NCBI RefSeq assembly: GCF_022532105.1
Contig: NZ_CP092832.1
Location: forward strand, 2,323,001-2,387,000
DNA: 64,000 bases
Direction of reading: 5' to 3'
Source of the DNA: Flavobacterium sp. HJ-32-4
GTDB lineage: Bacteria; Bacteroidota; Bacteroidia; Flavobacteriales; Flavobacteriaceae
In this document: positions 44,472 through 52,910 of the stretch, piece after piece
Numbering within the stretch: the stretch's first letter is position 1
How the letters are laid out: each line of letters opens with the position of its first letter
Position numbers and translations under genes: made by a program
The notes under the pieces: generated by a model
The model's input: the letters and a program-made list of their open reading frames with translations, nothing else
Database searches by the model: none
Told to the model about the DNA's origin: nothing

Positions 44472-47060
44472 ATGAAACAAACTCTACTCCTTCTGTTACT
44501 CAGTGCGTTTGCCGCTTCTGCGCAGATTGTGAACATACCCGATTACCAGTTCAAGACGGCACTGCGGAACGGACTCTGTGTCGATACCGACAACAACGGC
44601 GTGCCCGACGCCAATGCCGATCTCAATAACGACGACGAAATCCAGGTGTCGGAGGCAGAGGCGGTTCAGTACCTCTACATACTAGCACAATACAATGTCA
44701 GTGATCTAACGGGTATCGAGGCGTTTGTCAACCTGCGCACCCTCTATTGCGACTACCACACGCTGACCACACTTGATGTGTCGATGATGCCCGATCTTCG
44801 TTGGCTTACGGTGAACAGCAACGACCTCACTACCCTTAATCTGGGTACCATTAGCGCCTTGGAGAAACTCGAAGTTGTAGGTAATGCGCTCACTTCGCTC
44901 GACCTCTCGCACCTGTCCAACCTAAAACACCTGAGTTGTGCCAGTAACCCACTCGGCTCGCTCGACCTGTCGGTGTGTACGCAATTGGAAGAACTATACT
45001 GCGGTGCGAACGGCCTAAATTCGCTCGACTTGTCGACCGTGCCGATGTTGAAGAAATTGTATTGCAGCGAGAACAACCTTTCGTCCCTATCGTTTGCTAA
45101 TAATCCGCTTTTGGAGGAAGTCGTTTGCTCGTCGAACGACATGACGACACTCAATATCAGTTCCCTCTCCAACCTGAAGAAGTTGACCGCCGAAAGCTGC
45201 CCACTCAATGGACTCGACATCACGGGCCTCACGCAACTGACACAGGTGGCGTGCAACTTCAATCAGTTCCAGAGTTTTTCGCATGGTAATAACAGCGCAC
45301 TGACCTCGTTGGAGATTACGGGGTATCCCGGCAATGTGGGAGGTATACTCAACCTGTCGGATGTGCCTACGCTCAAGACGCTTACTTGCAATAACCTGGC
45401 GTTAACCGGACTCAACCTAACCGGCGTCCAGCTTACGTCACTTCAGTTCAGCGGTAACCAGATCACTACTATTGATATTAGTAATATGCCCGGACTCACG
45501 TCCATTGTCGGGAATTACAACAACCTGCAATCGATGTTCATCAAGAACGGAGCCGTCAGCAGCGACCAATACCTGTTCAACTTCTACGGAAACCCGAACC
45601 TCCAGTATATCTGCTGCGATGAAGGCGAACTCAGCGTCATCCAGGCGAAACTGGCGACGAGCCAATACGCAGGCATGAACAATGTCACCTATAACACCTA
45701 CTGTTCGTTCGTGCCTGGCGGCGCGTTCCATTCCATTGACGGCGTGGCCCGTTTTGATGACGGTAATAACGGTTGCAGCGACACCGATCCGCTCTTTTCG
45801 CACTTACGCATGAAGGTGTCCGCCGGAGCGGTAAGTTCGTTTTTGGTGGGAGACGGTACCGGCCTTTACGATATTGACCTTCAGGCAGGCACCTACACCA
45901 TTACGCCACAGCCGGAGAACCCGACGTATTTCACCGTCACACCGACCAGTGCCACGATTACCTTACCTGCTGCTTCCAACCCGATCACACAGTCTTTCTG
46001 CATCAAAGCCAACGGCAGCCACCCCGATGTGGAGGTCGCCATTGTGCCGGAAAACCGCGCACGCCCGGGCTTTGTGTCGCGCTATGAAATTGTCCTTCGA
46101 AACAAAGGCAACAAAACCGCTTCCGGCGTCGTGAACTTTGATTTTCCGGAAGACTACCTCACACCGGCCTCGGTCAACCCGGCGCCCGATACGGATTCGT
46201 CTTCGGCCTATAGTTGGAGTTATAACGATTTACTGCCGTATGAGATACGGACGTTCCATGCGTGGTTTACCCTCAACACACCGCTGGACCCGGACTTCCC
46301 GCTGGAAAGCGGCGATGTGTTGTCGTATACCGCCACGGCCACACTGCAGTATACCGACGATCTTCCGGCCGACAATACCTTTACGTTCAACCACCGCGTG
46401 GTGAATTCAAACGACCCGAACGACAAGACCTGCCTCGAAGGCGATACCATCGTGCCGGAGAAAGTAGGGGAGTATGTCCACTATGTCATCCGCTTTGAAA
46501 ACGTCGGATCGGCTGAGGCAGAGAATATCGTCGTAAAAGACGTTATCGATACCAATAAGTTTGATATCAATACATTGGTGCCGCTCACCGGAAGCCATGA
46601 TTTCGTGACGAAAATCCGGAATACGAATACCGTCGAGTTCATCTTCGAGAACATCATGCTGCCGTTTGACGACGCCAACAACGACGGATACGTGAGTTTC
46701 AAGATTAAGACCAAACCGAACCTGGTGCTGGGCAATACATTCAGCAACAGCGCGTCAATCTATTTCGATTTCAACGCCGCCATTGTCACCAATACGGCCC
46801 TGACCACGGTAGCCAACCTCGGTGCTCAGGGCTTTGGGGATACCTCCCTGACCGTGTGGCCGAATCCGGTGCACGATCGACTCTATGTAACCACAACACA
46901 ACCGGTCGACTACCTCGAACTCACCGACCTGTCAGGCCGCAGTCTTCGTGCCATTGCGCACAGCGAATCGGTTTCGGTAGCTGGGCTTCCTACAGGCGTC
47001 TACCTACTTACGGTAACGTCAGGCGGAAAAGCGACGGCCCGGAAAGTGGTGGTAGAGTAG
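44472..47060 (+). CDS. Large secreted leucine-rich-repeat protein with T9SS tail
   Basis: 862 residues. Signal peptide (1-18, ending FAASAQ). An EF-hand-like acidic segment follows (DTDNNGVPDANADLNNDDEI), then about fourteen leucine-rich repeats of about 21 residues (LTSLDLSHLSNLKHLSCASN type, residues 75-410). A beta-sandwich region comes next (410-560), then a DUF7619-like conserved segment (NDPNDKTCLEGDTIVPEKVG, YVHYVIRFENVGSAEAENIV), and the T9SS type A sorting domain at the end (VWPNPVHDRLYV ... GVYLLTV ... ARKVVVE). Likely a cell-surface adhesin or binding protein exported by T9SS. Confidence 0.92.
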   Translation: MKQTLLLLLLSAFAASAQIVNIPDYQFKTALRNGLCVDTDNNGVPDANADLNNDDEIQVSEAEAVQYLYILAQYNVSDLTGIEAFVNLRTLYCDYHTLTTLDVSMMPDLRWLTVNSNDLTTLNLGTISALEKLEVVGNALTSLDLSHLSNLKHLSCASNPLGSLDLSVCTQLEELYCGANGLNSLDLSTVPMLKKLYCSENNLSSLSFANNPLLEEVVCSSNDMTTLNISSLSNLKKLTAESCPLNGLDITGLTQLTQVACNFNQFQSFSHGNNSALTSLEITGYPGNVGGILNLSDVPTLKTLTCNNLALTGLNLTGVQLTSLQFSGNQITTIDISNMPGLTSIVGNYNNLQSMFIKNGAVSSDQYLFNFYGNPNLQYICCDEGELSVIQAKLATSQYAGMNNVTYNTYCSFVPGGAFHSIDGVARFDDGNNGCSDTDPLFSHLRMKVSAGAVSSFLVGDGTGLYDIDLQAGTYTITPQPENPTYFTVTPTSATITLPAASNPITQSFCIKANGSHPDVEVAIVPENRARPGFVSRYEIVLRNKGNKTASGVVNFDFPEDYLTPASVNPAPDTDSSSAYSWSYNDLLPYEIRTFHAWFTLNTPLDPDFPLESGDVLSYTATATLQYTDDLPADNTFTFNHRVVNSNDPNDKTCLEGDTIVPEKVGEYVHYVIRFENVGSAEAENIVVKDVIDTNKFDINTLVPLTGSHDFVTKIRNTNTVEFIFENIMLPFDDANNDGYVSFKIKTKPNLVLGNTFSNSASIYFDFNAAIVTNTALTTVANLGAQGFGDTSLTVWPNPVHDRLYVTTTQPVDYLELTDLSGRSLRAIAHSESVSVAGLPTGVYLLTVTSGGKATARKVVVE

Positions 47061-47201
47061 AGGGTTGATAGTTGAGGGTTCTTGGTTCAACGTTGTCAGT
47101 TGTTCAATGAAACCGTGCACTCACATAAGAGTACTGCCATTAGTGAGAAGTTTTTATAGCAAAAGAGTTGTTCGTGGATATGTATTTTGTTTGTCGATTT
47201 C

Positions 47202-47669
47202 TCAATTGTAGTTTTTTCCTTTGATTACAAAGAAAGAGCCTCTAATCGTTCCCGCGAGTTTGGATTTTTGTCGTGCGAATTTAAACTCACGTAGCTCTTC
47301 CGGAATATCCATACCGTCGGCAAGTTTGAACCCAACAGCTCTCTTTCCGTCTTCATCAAGTGTATAAAGAACGTTTATTGCCAAGCCGTTTTCATAGAAT
47401 ACATACATCCATTTTATTCCTTCAACTAATAAGCTGGCTGACTCTAAAGGTTTTGATTTTATCGTGATATTTCGCTCCTTTTTTAATATGTTCGTAACCC
47501 AGTCTATTACCTCTTCGCTTTGAGACGCAGGTTCAACAATAAAATCTTTATTGTATTTATTTTTGAAATAACGAGCTTCATTGGCTCGCAAACCGGCAAG
47601 TGCCTTTGCAAAGGGCGATGTTTCTAAACCAATGGTACTTACATCTTTGAAGTCTACCAGATATCCCAT
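47202..47669 (-). CDS. Unrecognised protein at the end of the ArsR operon
   Basis: 155 residues, lysine-rich and soluble in appearance, with motifs KALAGLRANEARYFKNKYNK and GIKWMYVFYENGLAINVLYT. I do not recognise a family. It starts 7 bp after the DoxX-like gene and so belongs to the ArsR-SRPBCC-DoxX operon. Its DNA is noticeably more AT-rich than most of the window. Confidence 0.7.
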   Translation of the reverse strand: MGYLVDFKDVSTIGLETSPFAKALAGLRANEARYFKNKYNKDFIVEPASQSEEVIDWVTNILKKERNITIKSKPLESASLLVEGIKWMYVFYENGLAINVLYTLDEDGKRAVGFKLADGMDIPEELREFKFARQKSKLAGTIRGSFFVIKGKNYN

Positions 47670-47676
47670 AAATTCA

Positions 47677-48066
47677 TTATTTAGTCGTAAAACAAACCCT
47701 TCTTTCCGCCGGTCTCAAATACCAGGATGCAACAGTTAGACACGGGAAAAAGAATACCGGTAATGCGTTTATTGGCTCTTCTCTGCTAGCCAAGTGTGAA
47801 ATGACTCCACCGGATAGAAGGAAAAACAAACCAGCGTAGGCCCATTCTTTGAGAAGCGTGTATCTCGGGATGAGGATAGCAACCACCGCCAGTAACTTCC
47901 AAACACCTAAAATGGAGAGTACATAAAGTGGATAACCCAGGCTCAGCATTCCGTCAACGTTTGGTTTAGCTTTGATTAGTTGGGCGATACCGCCCGCGGT
48001 CATTCCAAAACACAATAAAACTGTCACGATCCAGAAGGCGTTTTTTTTTGATTTTTGATTTCCCAT
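47677..48066 (-). CDS. DoxX-like four-helix membrane protein
   Basis: 129 residues with four membrane helices (AFWIVTVLLCFGMTAGGIAQ; GYPLYVLSILGVWKLLAVVA; WAYAGLFFLLSGGVISHLAS; LPVFFFPCLTVASWYL). The GYP...LG.WK motif is typical of the DoxX-like family often placed beside ArsR/SRPBCC genes. Role unknown, perhaps membrane redox. It begins 5 bp after the SRPBCC gene. Confidence 0.85.
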   Translation of the reverse strand: MGNQKSKKNAFWIVTVLLCFGMTAGGIAQLIKAKPNVDGMLSLGYPLYVLSILGVWKLLAVVAILIPRYTLLKEWAYAGLFFLLSGGVISHLASREEPINALPVFFFPCLTVASWYLRPAERRVCFTTK

Positions 48067-48071
48067 GTTAC

Positions 48072-48536
48072 TTATAGTTCATTTTTAAAAATTTCCTGCA
48101 ATTTGTTGTGCGCCGAATTGAGTCCATTGGCAAAAGGTAGTTTCAGTTGTTCCGCTCTGTGCTTCTCTGATTTGTAAATTATTTGAATTGTGAGCTTCGA
48201 TCTGTGGTCAGTAAGTTTCTCAAATTCCAGAAACTCAATTTGGGCACCGATTGGAAGGTTTTCAATTTCGAACGTTCTCGTAATTTTTCGATTTGGTAAC
48301 ACTTCGTGAAGCGTACCATGCGCTTTGAATACCACTTGGCCATTGTAAGAGGTTTCAAACTCATAACTTCCGTGGCGTCCGTTTTCAAGTTTTATCACTT
48401 TTGTACCCATCCATTGTTCTATCAGTTTTGCCTCTGTGTAGGCTTTGAAAACCAATTCAACCGGTAAGTCAAATTCTCTCGTGATAATTAGGTCTTGCTT
48501 GCCCTCCTCGGCGTCTATTTTCGTTTTTTGTTCCAT
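48072..48536 (-). CDS. SRPBCC (AHSA1-like) domain protein
   Basis: 154 residues, one START/Bet v1-like fold of the AHSA1 group: LIITREFDLPVELVFKAYTE, EQWMGTK and a C-terminal helix EQLKLPFANGLNSAHNKLQE. These proteins bind hydrophobic ligands and usually sit behind an ArsR gene. Its start overlaps the ArsR stop (ATGA), so the two are translationally coupled. Confidence 0.88.
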   Translation of the reverse strand: MEQKTKIDAEEGKQDLIITREFDLPVELVFKAYTEAKLIEQWMGTKVIKLENGRHGSYEFETSYNGQVVFKAHGTLHEVLPNRKITRTFEIENLPIGAQIEFLEFEKLTDHRSKLTIQIIYKSEKHRAEQLKLPFANGLNSAHNKLQEIFKNEL

Positions 48537-48856
48537 CAGATTTCAGGTTGAGATTTCATAAGAATTTCTAATTTCGTAAACCTATCCTCCCACATTTTCC
48601 GGAATGGCTCGATATAGTCCGCTATCACCTTCATTTTTTCAGGGTTGAAATGATAATAAATCTCTCTCCCTTTTTGTTCCTGTTTTAAAAGTTCACACTC
48701 CGTTAGAATTTGTAGATGCTTCGAAACGGTAGGGCGTGCCGTATCAAAATTTGAGGCGATCGTCCCCGCCGTCAACGATTGTGAAGTCAGTAAGAGCAAA
48801 ATAGACCGTCTTGTTGGATCGGCTATCGCTTGAAAAACGTCTCGTCGTAGTTCCAT
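48536..48856 (-). CDS. ArsR-family winged-helix regulator
   Basis: 106 residues: [60 protein letters not shown]. No metal-binding Cys or His cluster is present, so it is of the SRPBCC-associated type rather than a metal sensor. It heads a four-gene operon and has a clear operator upstream. The second module of this kind in the window is at 56316-57601. Confidence 0.92.
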   Translation of the reverse strand: MELRRDVFQAIADPTRRSILLLLTSQSLTAGTIASNFDTARPTVSKHLQILTECELLKQEQKGREIYYHFNPEKMKVIADYIEPFRKMWEDRFTKLEILMKSQPEI

Positions 48857-48863
48857 TATGAAG

Positions 48864-48901
48864 TTATTTGACTACAAATATAAATGTAGTTATTTGACTA
48901 C
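48864..48901 (-). promoter_or_regulatory. Operator of the ArsR operon
   Basis: Inverted repeat ACTACA-N8-TGTAGT (48871-48890), flanked by a direct repeat GTTATTTGACTAC starting at 48863 and 48889, immediately upstream of the ArsR ATG. Confidence 0.65.
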
Positions 48902-48952
48902 GCAAATAAATTTTAAAAAAGCGATTGTTAGCCTTTTACGAGCAACTTATCA

Positions 48953-49425
48953 CTAACTGATACCCTTTTCAATCATTCGAACCAAGCTGTCTTCGGGCTT
49001 CGCGTTTGCTTTAAGGAATACCTGGTCGATGATATAGCCATGAAGGTACCGCGATCCCGCCTTCGTAAAGGAAATGGAATAGAAAGGTATTTCGCGGTGG
49101 TTGATCGCTCCAAAAGTGTCCTTCGCGATTGTTTTGAGGGTCTCGAAGCCGATCTTACTTTGGCCTGAAACCGTCACGACCACTTTGATGTAGGGATGGT
49201 GGTCGTCATCGAAAGAGGTTATTATGGTATCAAGAATGCGCTGTAAAGAATCCGACCGTTGTAGTGCTGGCCTATATTTACCGTGTCCGGAATACAATCT
49301 CCAACTGGTGTTTTGGTCGCGGTAATACGTAAAGGTTGGCTCTTTTTGTTGTCAGGTGCATGCTGTCGGTCTCTTTTACAGGAAAGTGTGAGGAACACGG
49401 CAAAAAGGTAGGATAGGTATTTCAT
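48953..49425 (-). pseudogene. Lipoprotein gene broken by a frameshift
   Basis: From the ATG at 49425, MKYLSYLFAVFLTLSC is a lipoprotein signal with its lipobox Cys. The frame then stops after 66 residues. A second frame continues to 48953 with well-formed protein (RILDTIITSFDDDHHPYIKV, GQSKIGFETLKTIAKDTFGA, YLHGYIIDQVFLK). The whole span is 473 bp, one short of a multiple of three. A missing A in the run of five at about 49342-49346 would join them as APDNKKEPTFTYYRDQNTSW; a later site is also possible. No family recognised. Confidence 0.6.
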
Positions 49426-49496
49426 GTTTGAGCGGAACCTACCGATGTAGCCCCGCATGACTAACGTAACAAGAAAATGGAAATCCGAATCTTTGA

Positions 49497-49910
49497 CTAC
49501 TGCTTTTTCGTAAACGTCACCAGTTCTACAAATTCAATGTTGGCGGAAACAAACTTCTTTCCGGTTTTATCCCTTTTTATTTTTTTGCGGGAATTTAGTT
49601 TGAGCTTTAAAGTGCGGGGTGTAAGTTTAGAAATTAGGTGTTTCGTAGAGCGGGTATCCCATACAATTTTTAGGACACTGTCGTTCAATCGATAGGTAAA
49701 GTCATCTTCCGAGCCATTAGACCACTTTAACGTACCTGTAGCATTTTTGCGGAAGGCCAGTTCCGCACTCATCTGCAGTACCCTATCAGACTGCCAGTTT
49801 CCGATAATAATCTCCTCAAATCTTTGTGGAAGTGCTTTTAGGGGCATCGGAGCCAGGCTGAGGCAGAGAAGGCCGAGTAGTATTGTCAGTATGCCTGCAT
49901 ACCCCTTCAT
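49497..49910 (-). CDS. Exported small beta-rich protein
   Basis: 137 residues. A signal peptide (GILTILLGLLCLSLAPMPLK) precedes a beta-rich domain typical of lipocalin-like or META-like small exported proteins (IIIGNWQSDRVLQMSAELAF, KNATGTLKWSNGSEDDFTYR). GNW at the start of the mature domain is lipocalin-like. Its ATG overlaps the stop of the upstream gene by 4 bp. Function unknown. Confidence 0.65.
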   Translation of the reverse strand: MKGYAGILTILLGLLCLSLAPMPLKALPQRFEEIIIGNWQSDRVLQMSAELAFRKNATGTLKWSNGSEDDFTYRLNDSVLKIVWDTRSTKHLISKLTPRTLKLKLNSRKKIKRDKTGKKFVSANIEFVELVTFTKKQ

Positions 49911-50653
49911 TTTCGTTCCCCCAATAGTCCCAAACCAAGCGCGATGTCAGTTCGGGCGTCCAGTTTTGACGGGTCAACACTCCAATGCCCTGCGACCTGC
50001 ATAACGAGTTCCTCGTCGGGCCACACGACATCTTCGCGATCGAAATAGTGTTCGTCTTTCGCTTCGTCCGATAACGTATTGGCAAGATGCAATGTCTGCT
50101 CGAATTCGGTCGGTTGCCCTTCGACTGCGATGTTCTCACCGGTTTCCCCTAAATAGCTATACACCCGGTCGATGTGCCCGCCCGTGGCCTTCATCCAGCA
50201 ATGGTACTCGGTCACACGATGCGTACAGAAAAACTGTGCGTCGCCAAACGTCCGGCTCAATGTTTCGAGTAGGGTTTTGACCTCGTCGATCCCCTCTTTG
50301 CTGTCACCGTGCGGAAGTCCCCAACCGCAGGCCAATGTCCAACCATCAAGGGGTGGTGTAACGAATACGGCGCCCTCATACGCGCGGGCAATCCCCACCT
50401 GCCAGTTGCAATCCGACACGTTCCTGAGTTGTAACATCGCGGCAAGTCGGGTTTTGTCGCCTGTCTTCACGGCCAACCACATACACTTATACCCAAAACC
50501 GATGGGTGCGTCCGGAACTGTTTTGTTAACCGTTGTAGGGGTCGGAACTTGTGTCCGTTGGTACTCGTCACTTTTCTTGTAAATCGTAATGGAACCCACC
50601 ACGATGATGAACAATCCGAATAGTAATGCCACTATCATTTTTCTATTTTTCAT
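49907..50653 (-). CDS. Membrane-anchored protein of unknown function
   Basis: 248 residues from the ATG at 50653. One N-terminal helix (MIVALLFGLFIIVVGSITIY) anchors an extracytoplasmic domain with several Cys and Trp blocks: YKCMWLAVKTGDKTRLAAML, VFVTPPLDGWTLACGWGLPH, FFCTHRVTEYHCWMKATGGH. The Trp/Cys-rich pattern suggests a compact disulfide-bearing fold. I cannot name the family with confidence. It is translationally coupled to the next gene (49497-49910). Confidence 0.7.
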   Translation of the reverse strand: MKNRKMIVALLFGLFIIVVGSITIYKKSDEYQRTQVPTPTTVNKTVPDAPIGFGYKCMWLAVKTGDKTRLAAMLQLRNVSDCNWQVGIARAYEGAVFVTPPLDGWTLACGWGLPHGDSKEGIDEVKTLLETLSRTFGDAQFFCTHRVTEYHCWMKATGGHIDRVYSYLGETGENIAVEGQPTEFEQTLHLANTLSDEAKDEHYFDREDVVWPDEELVMQVAGHWSVDPSKLDARTDIALGLGLLGERK

Positions 50654-50785
50654 AGGGTATAAGCCAAGCTCGCGAACCGTCCGTTTAACGGGTTGCCGTA
50701 TCTTCAGGAGTGAAAATACAAAAAACAAAAAGGCGCCGCAACGGCTGCGAACAATGGCGTAGGCTACGTTGTTGTTGAAAATTGC

Positions 50786-51262
50786 CTATCTATATCTTTT
50801 CAAGCTGCCAAAGAGACTGAATTTGCCGTATCCGAGGTCCTTTAATTTAGGCGTAATGAACTTCTTGATTTCGACATAGTTCGCCAAATGAAACTGAGAA
50901 AGATGTACCACACTCTTTTTGCCTTTCATCAAGTAGAGTACTTCGTAGCGCCCGCCTCTAGACGTTTCAAATGTGGTTTCGAAACCATCCAGTTCGCTGA
51001 GACTTATTTTTGTCACGACATCGGCTATGTTCGCAACAGTAATATCCCCGTTTGAAAGCGTCACCTTTATCAACCTTCGCCACGTTCCCAGTAACAGCCG
51101 GACAGAAACTAATAACATCGGGGAACCCACTAAAAGGAACTTGAAATCATAGTCGTTTCCGAATGCTTCTACCCGGTTAAAAAACAGGTAAATGGGCGAA
51201 AAAAGCATCACCACCGCCATGCCGGCATATACGTAGGCCCGGTAAGATAAATTCGATTGCAT
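50786..51262 (-). CDS. Two-helix membrane protein with PH-like tail
   Basis: 158 residues from the ATG at 51262; earlier in-frame Met codons at 51316 and 51409 precede a segment partly encoded by repeat words. Two membrane helices (AYVYAGMAVVMLFSPIYLFF and FLLVGSPMLLVSVRLLLGTW) are followed by a beta-rich domain (VTLSNGDITVANIADVVTKI, YEVLYLMKGKKSVVHLSQF) that resembles a bacterial PH-like domain. Function unknown. Confidence 0.65.
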   Translation of the reverse strand: MQSNLSYRAYVYAGMAVVMLFSPIYLFFNRVEAFGNDYDFKFLLVGSPMLLVSVRLLLGTWRRLIKVTLSNGDITVANIADVVTKISLSELDGFETTFETSRGGRYEVLYLMKGKKSVVHLSQFHLANYVEIKKFITPKLKDLGYGKFSLFGSLKRYR

Positions 51263-51384
51263 TTCTTCACGTTTTTTCAAGTTAGCCCACCGGTTATATG
51301 CCAAGGGCAACGACATTGACCCGGGGCCATCCCGTGTTGAAGCGGTGCCTGTCGCGACAAAAATAAGAAGAACAATGAAGGATG

Positions 51385-51525
51385 AACGAGTTGATAGTTT
51401 ATAGTTCAAAGTTTATAGTTCTTAGTTGACAGTTACCGGTCGACTACCCCAACCCTGAACCCTCAACCCTCAACTCCCTATCCCAACTCAACCCTCAAAA
51501 CCCAACCCTCAAAACTCCAAACTGT
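51385..51525. repeat. Heptamer tandem tracts before mnmA
   Basis: TAGTTTA/TAGTTCA words (51385-51430), then AACCCTC and AAAACCC words (51455-51525). Confidence 0.8.
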
Positions 51526-51552
51526 CGTATCTTTGCAGAAAATTTCAACTCC

Positions 51553-52737
51553 ATGAAACGCGTAGTCGTAGGGCTCTCAGGCGGAGTCGACTCCTCTGTC
51601 GCCGCCTACCTGCTCCAGCAACAAGGATACGAAGTCATCGGGCTGTTCATGAAGAACTGGCACGACGACACCGTCACCATATCCGACGAATGCCCGTGGC
51701 TCGAAGACAGCAACGACGCACTCCTCGTCGCCGAAAAACTCGGCATCCCTTTCCAGACCATCGATCTCAGCGAGCAATACAAAGAACGTATCGTCGACTA
51801 TATGTTCAACGAATACGAAAAAGGCCGCACGCCCAATCCCGACGTACTCTGCAACCGCGAGATCAAGTTTGACGTCTTCCTCAAGATCGCCCTCGAACTC
51901 GGAGCTGATTACGTCGCCACCGGCCACTATTGCCGCAAAGCCGAAACCATTGTCGATGGCAAGCCGGTCTACCAACTGCTGTCGGGCGTCGATAACAATA
52001 AAGACCAGTCGTATTTCCTTTGCCAACTCTCACAGGAACAACTGGCAAAAGCACTGTTCCCTATAGGCGAACTCACCAAACCCGAAGTGCGGCGCATCGC
52101 GTCGGAGAATGATTTAGTGACGGCTGAGAAAAAAGACTCACAAGGACTCTGCTTCATCGGAAAAGTGCGCCTGCCCGAATTCCTGCAACAAAAACTGCAG
52201 CCCAAAGAAGGCGTCATCGTGCAGGTCGACGCCCACGACGGTATTTTCGACCGCCACCTCGACCATGCCACGTCGCCCAAAGAACGGCTTGCGCTGGCCG
52301 CTGCCGATGTCCCGCTTGACGGACACGGAAAAGTCGTCGGCAAACACCAAGGCGCGCACTACTTCACGATCGGGCAACGCAAAGGCCTCAACGTAGGCGG
52401 CACGCCCGAACCACTGTTCGTCATCGGCACCGACGTCGAGACCAATACGATTTATACGGGCATGGGGCACGACCACCCCGGACTCTACAAATCGGCCCTT
52501 TTCGTACAAGGCCCGGAAGTCCACTGGATCCGCGAAGACCTCCGCCTCCGCGACGGCGAGACACGCGAGGTCATGGCCCGCATCCGCTACCGCCAGCCGC
52601 TGCAAAAAGCCACGCTCCACCAGTTCGACAACGGCCTCTACGTCGCCTTCGAAACCCCGCAATCGGCCATCACCGAAGGGCAATTCGTCGCGTGGTACGA
52701 CGGCGAGGAACTACTCGGATCGGGCGTGATTTCCTGA
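51553..52737 (+). CDS. mnmA: tRNA-specific 2-thiouridylase MnmA
   Basis: 394 residues. The PP-loop ATP site is [15 protein letters not shown]. Catalytic Cys residues lie in [12 protein letters not shown] and [11 protein letters not shown]. The tRNA-binding block is [11 protein letters not shown], and C-terminal beta-barrel domains follow ([36 protein letters not shown]). It puts sulfur on U34 of tRNAs for Lys, Glu and Gln. Single gene. Confidence 0.97.
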   Translation: MKRVVVGLSGGVDSSVAAYLLQQQGYEVIGLFMKNWHDDTVTISDECPWLEDSNDALLVAEKLGIPFQTIDLSEQYKERIVDYMFNEYEKGRTPNPDVLCNREIKFDVFLKIALELGADYVATGHYCRKAETIVDGKPVYQLLSGVDNNKDQSYFLCQLSQEQLAKALFPIGELTKPEVRRIASENDLVTAEKKDSQGLCFIGKVRLPEFLQQKLQPKEGVIVQVDAHDGIFDRHLDHATSPKERLALAAADVPLDGHGKVVGKHQGAHYFTIGQRKGLNVGGTPEPLFVIGTDVETNTIYTGMGHDHPGLYKSALFVQGPEVHWIREDLRLRDGETREVMARIRYRQPLQKATLHQFDNGLYVAFETPQSAITEGQFVAWYDGEELLGSGVIS

Positions 52738-52795
52738 ATAGATTAGGGTAGGGCGCCCCGGCGATGTACGTCTCGACTAACCCCGACGTTGCCTC

Positions 52796-52874
52796 CGCCA
52801 GCGGGCTATCCGCTATAGCTTTGTTGCCCCGAAAAGCAGGGGGGCACAAAGGCTGTCGCTGCTATCCCTGGCGC
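52796..52874 (-). ncRNA. Hairpin element of the AGGGAT/AGCCCG type, copy 2 (candidate structured RNA or DNA repeat)
   Basis: Read on the minus strand: GCGCCAGGGATAGCAGCGAC, then an inner hairpin CTTTGT-GCCCC ... GGGGC-AACAAAG, then GCGGATAGCCCGCTGGCG. The outer flanks CGCCA and TGGCG pair. It begins 36 bp after the stop codon of the homoserine dehydrogenase gene on the same strand. It shares the unpaired words AGGGAT, AGC, GCGGA and AGCCCG with copy 1 at 40334. Confidence 0.55.
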
Positions 52875-52910
52875 AACCTTCTCCGCCCGGGCGTTAGTCC
52901 TGTCAAAGCC

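Noticed and set aside
47100..51300. Phage-defence island
   Set aside because: No nuclease, helicase, TIR, NTPase or toxin-antitoxin motifs were seen in these genes.
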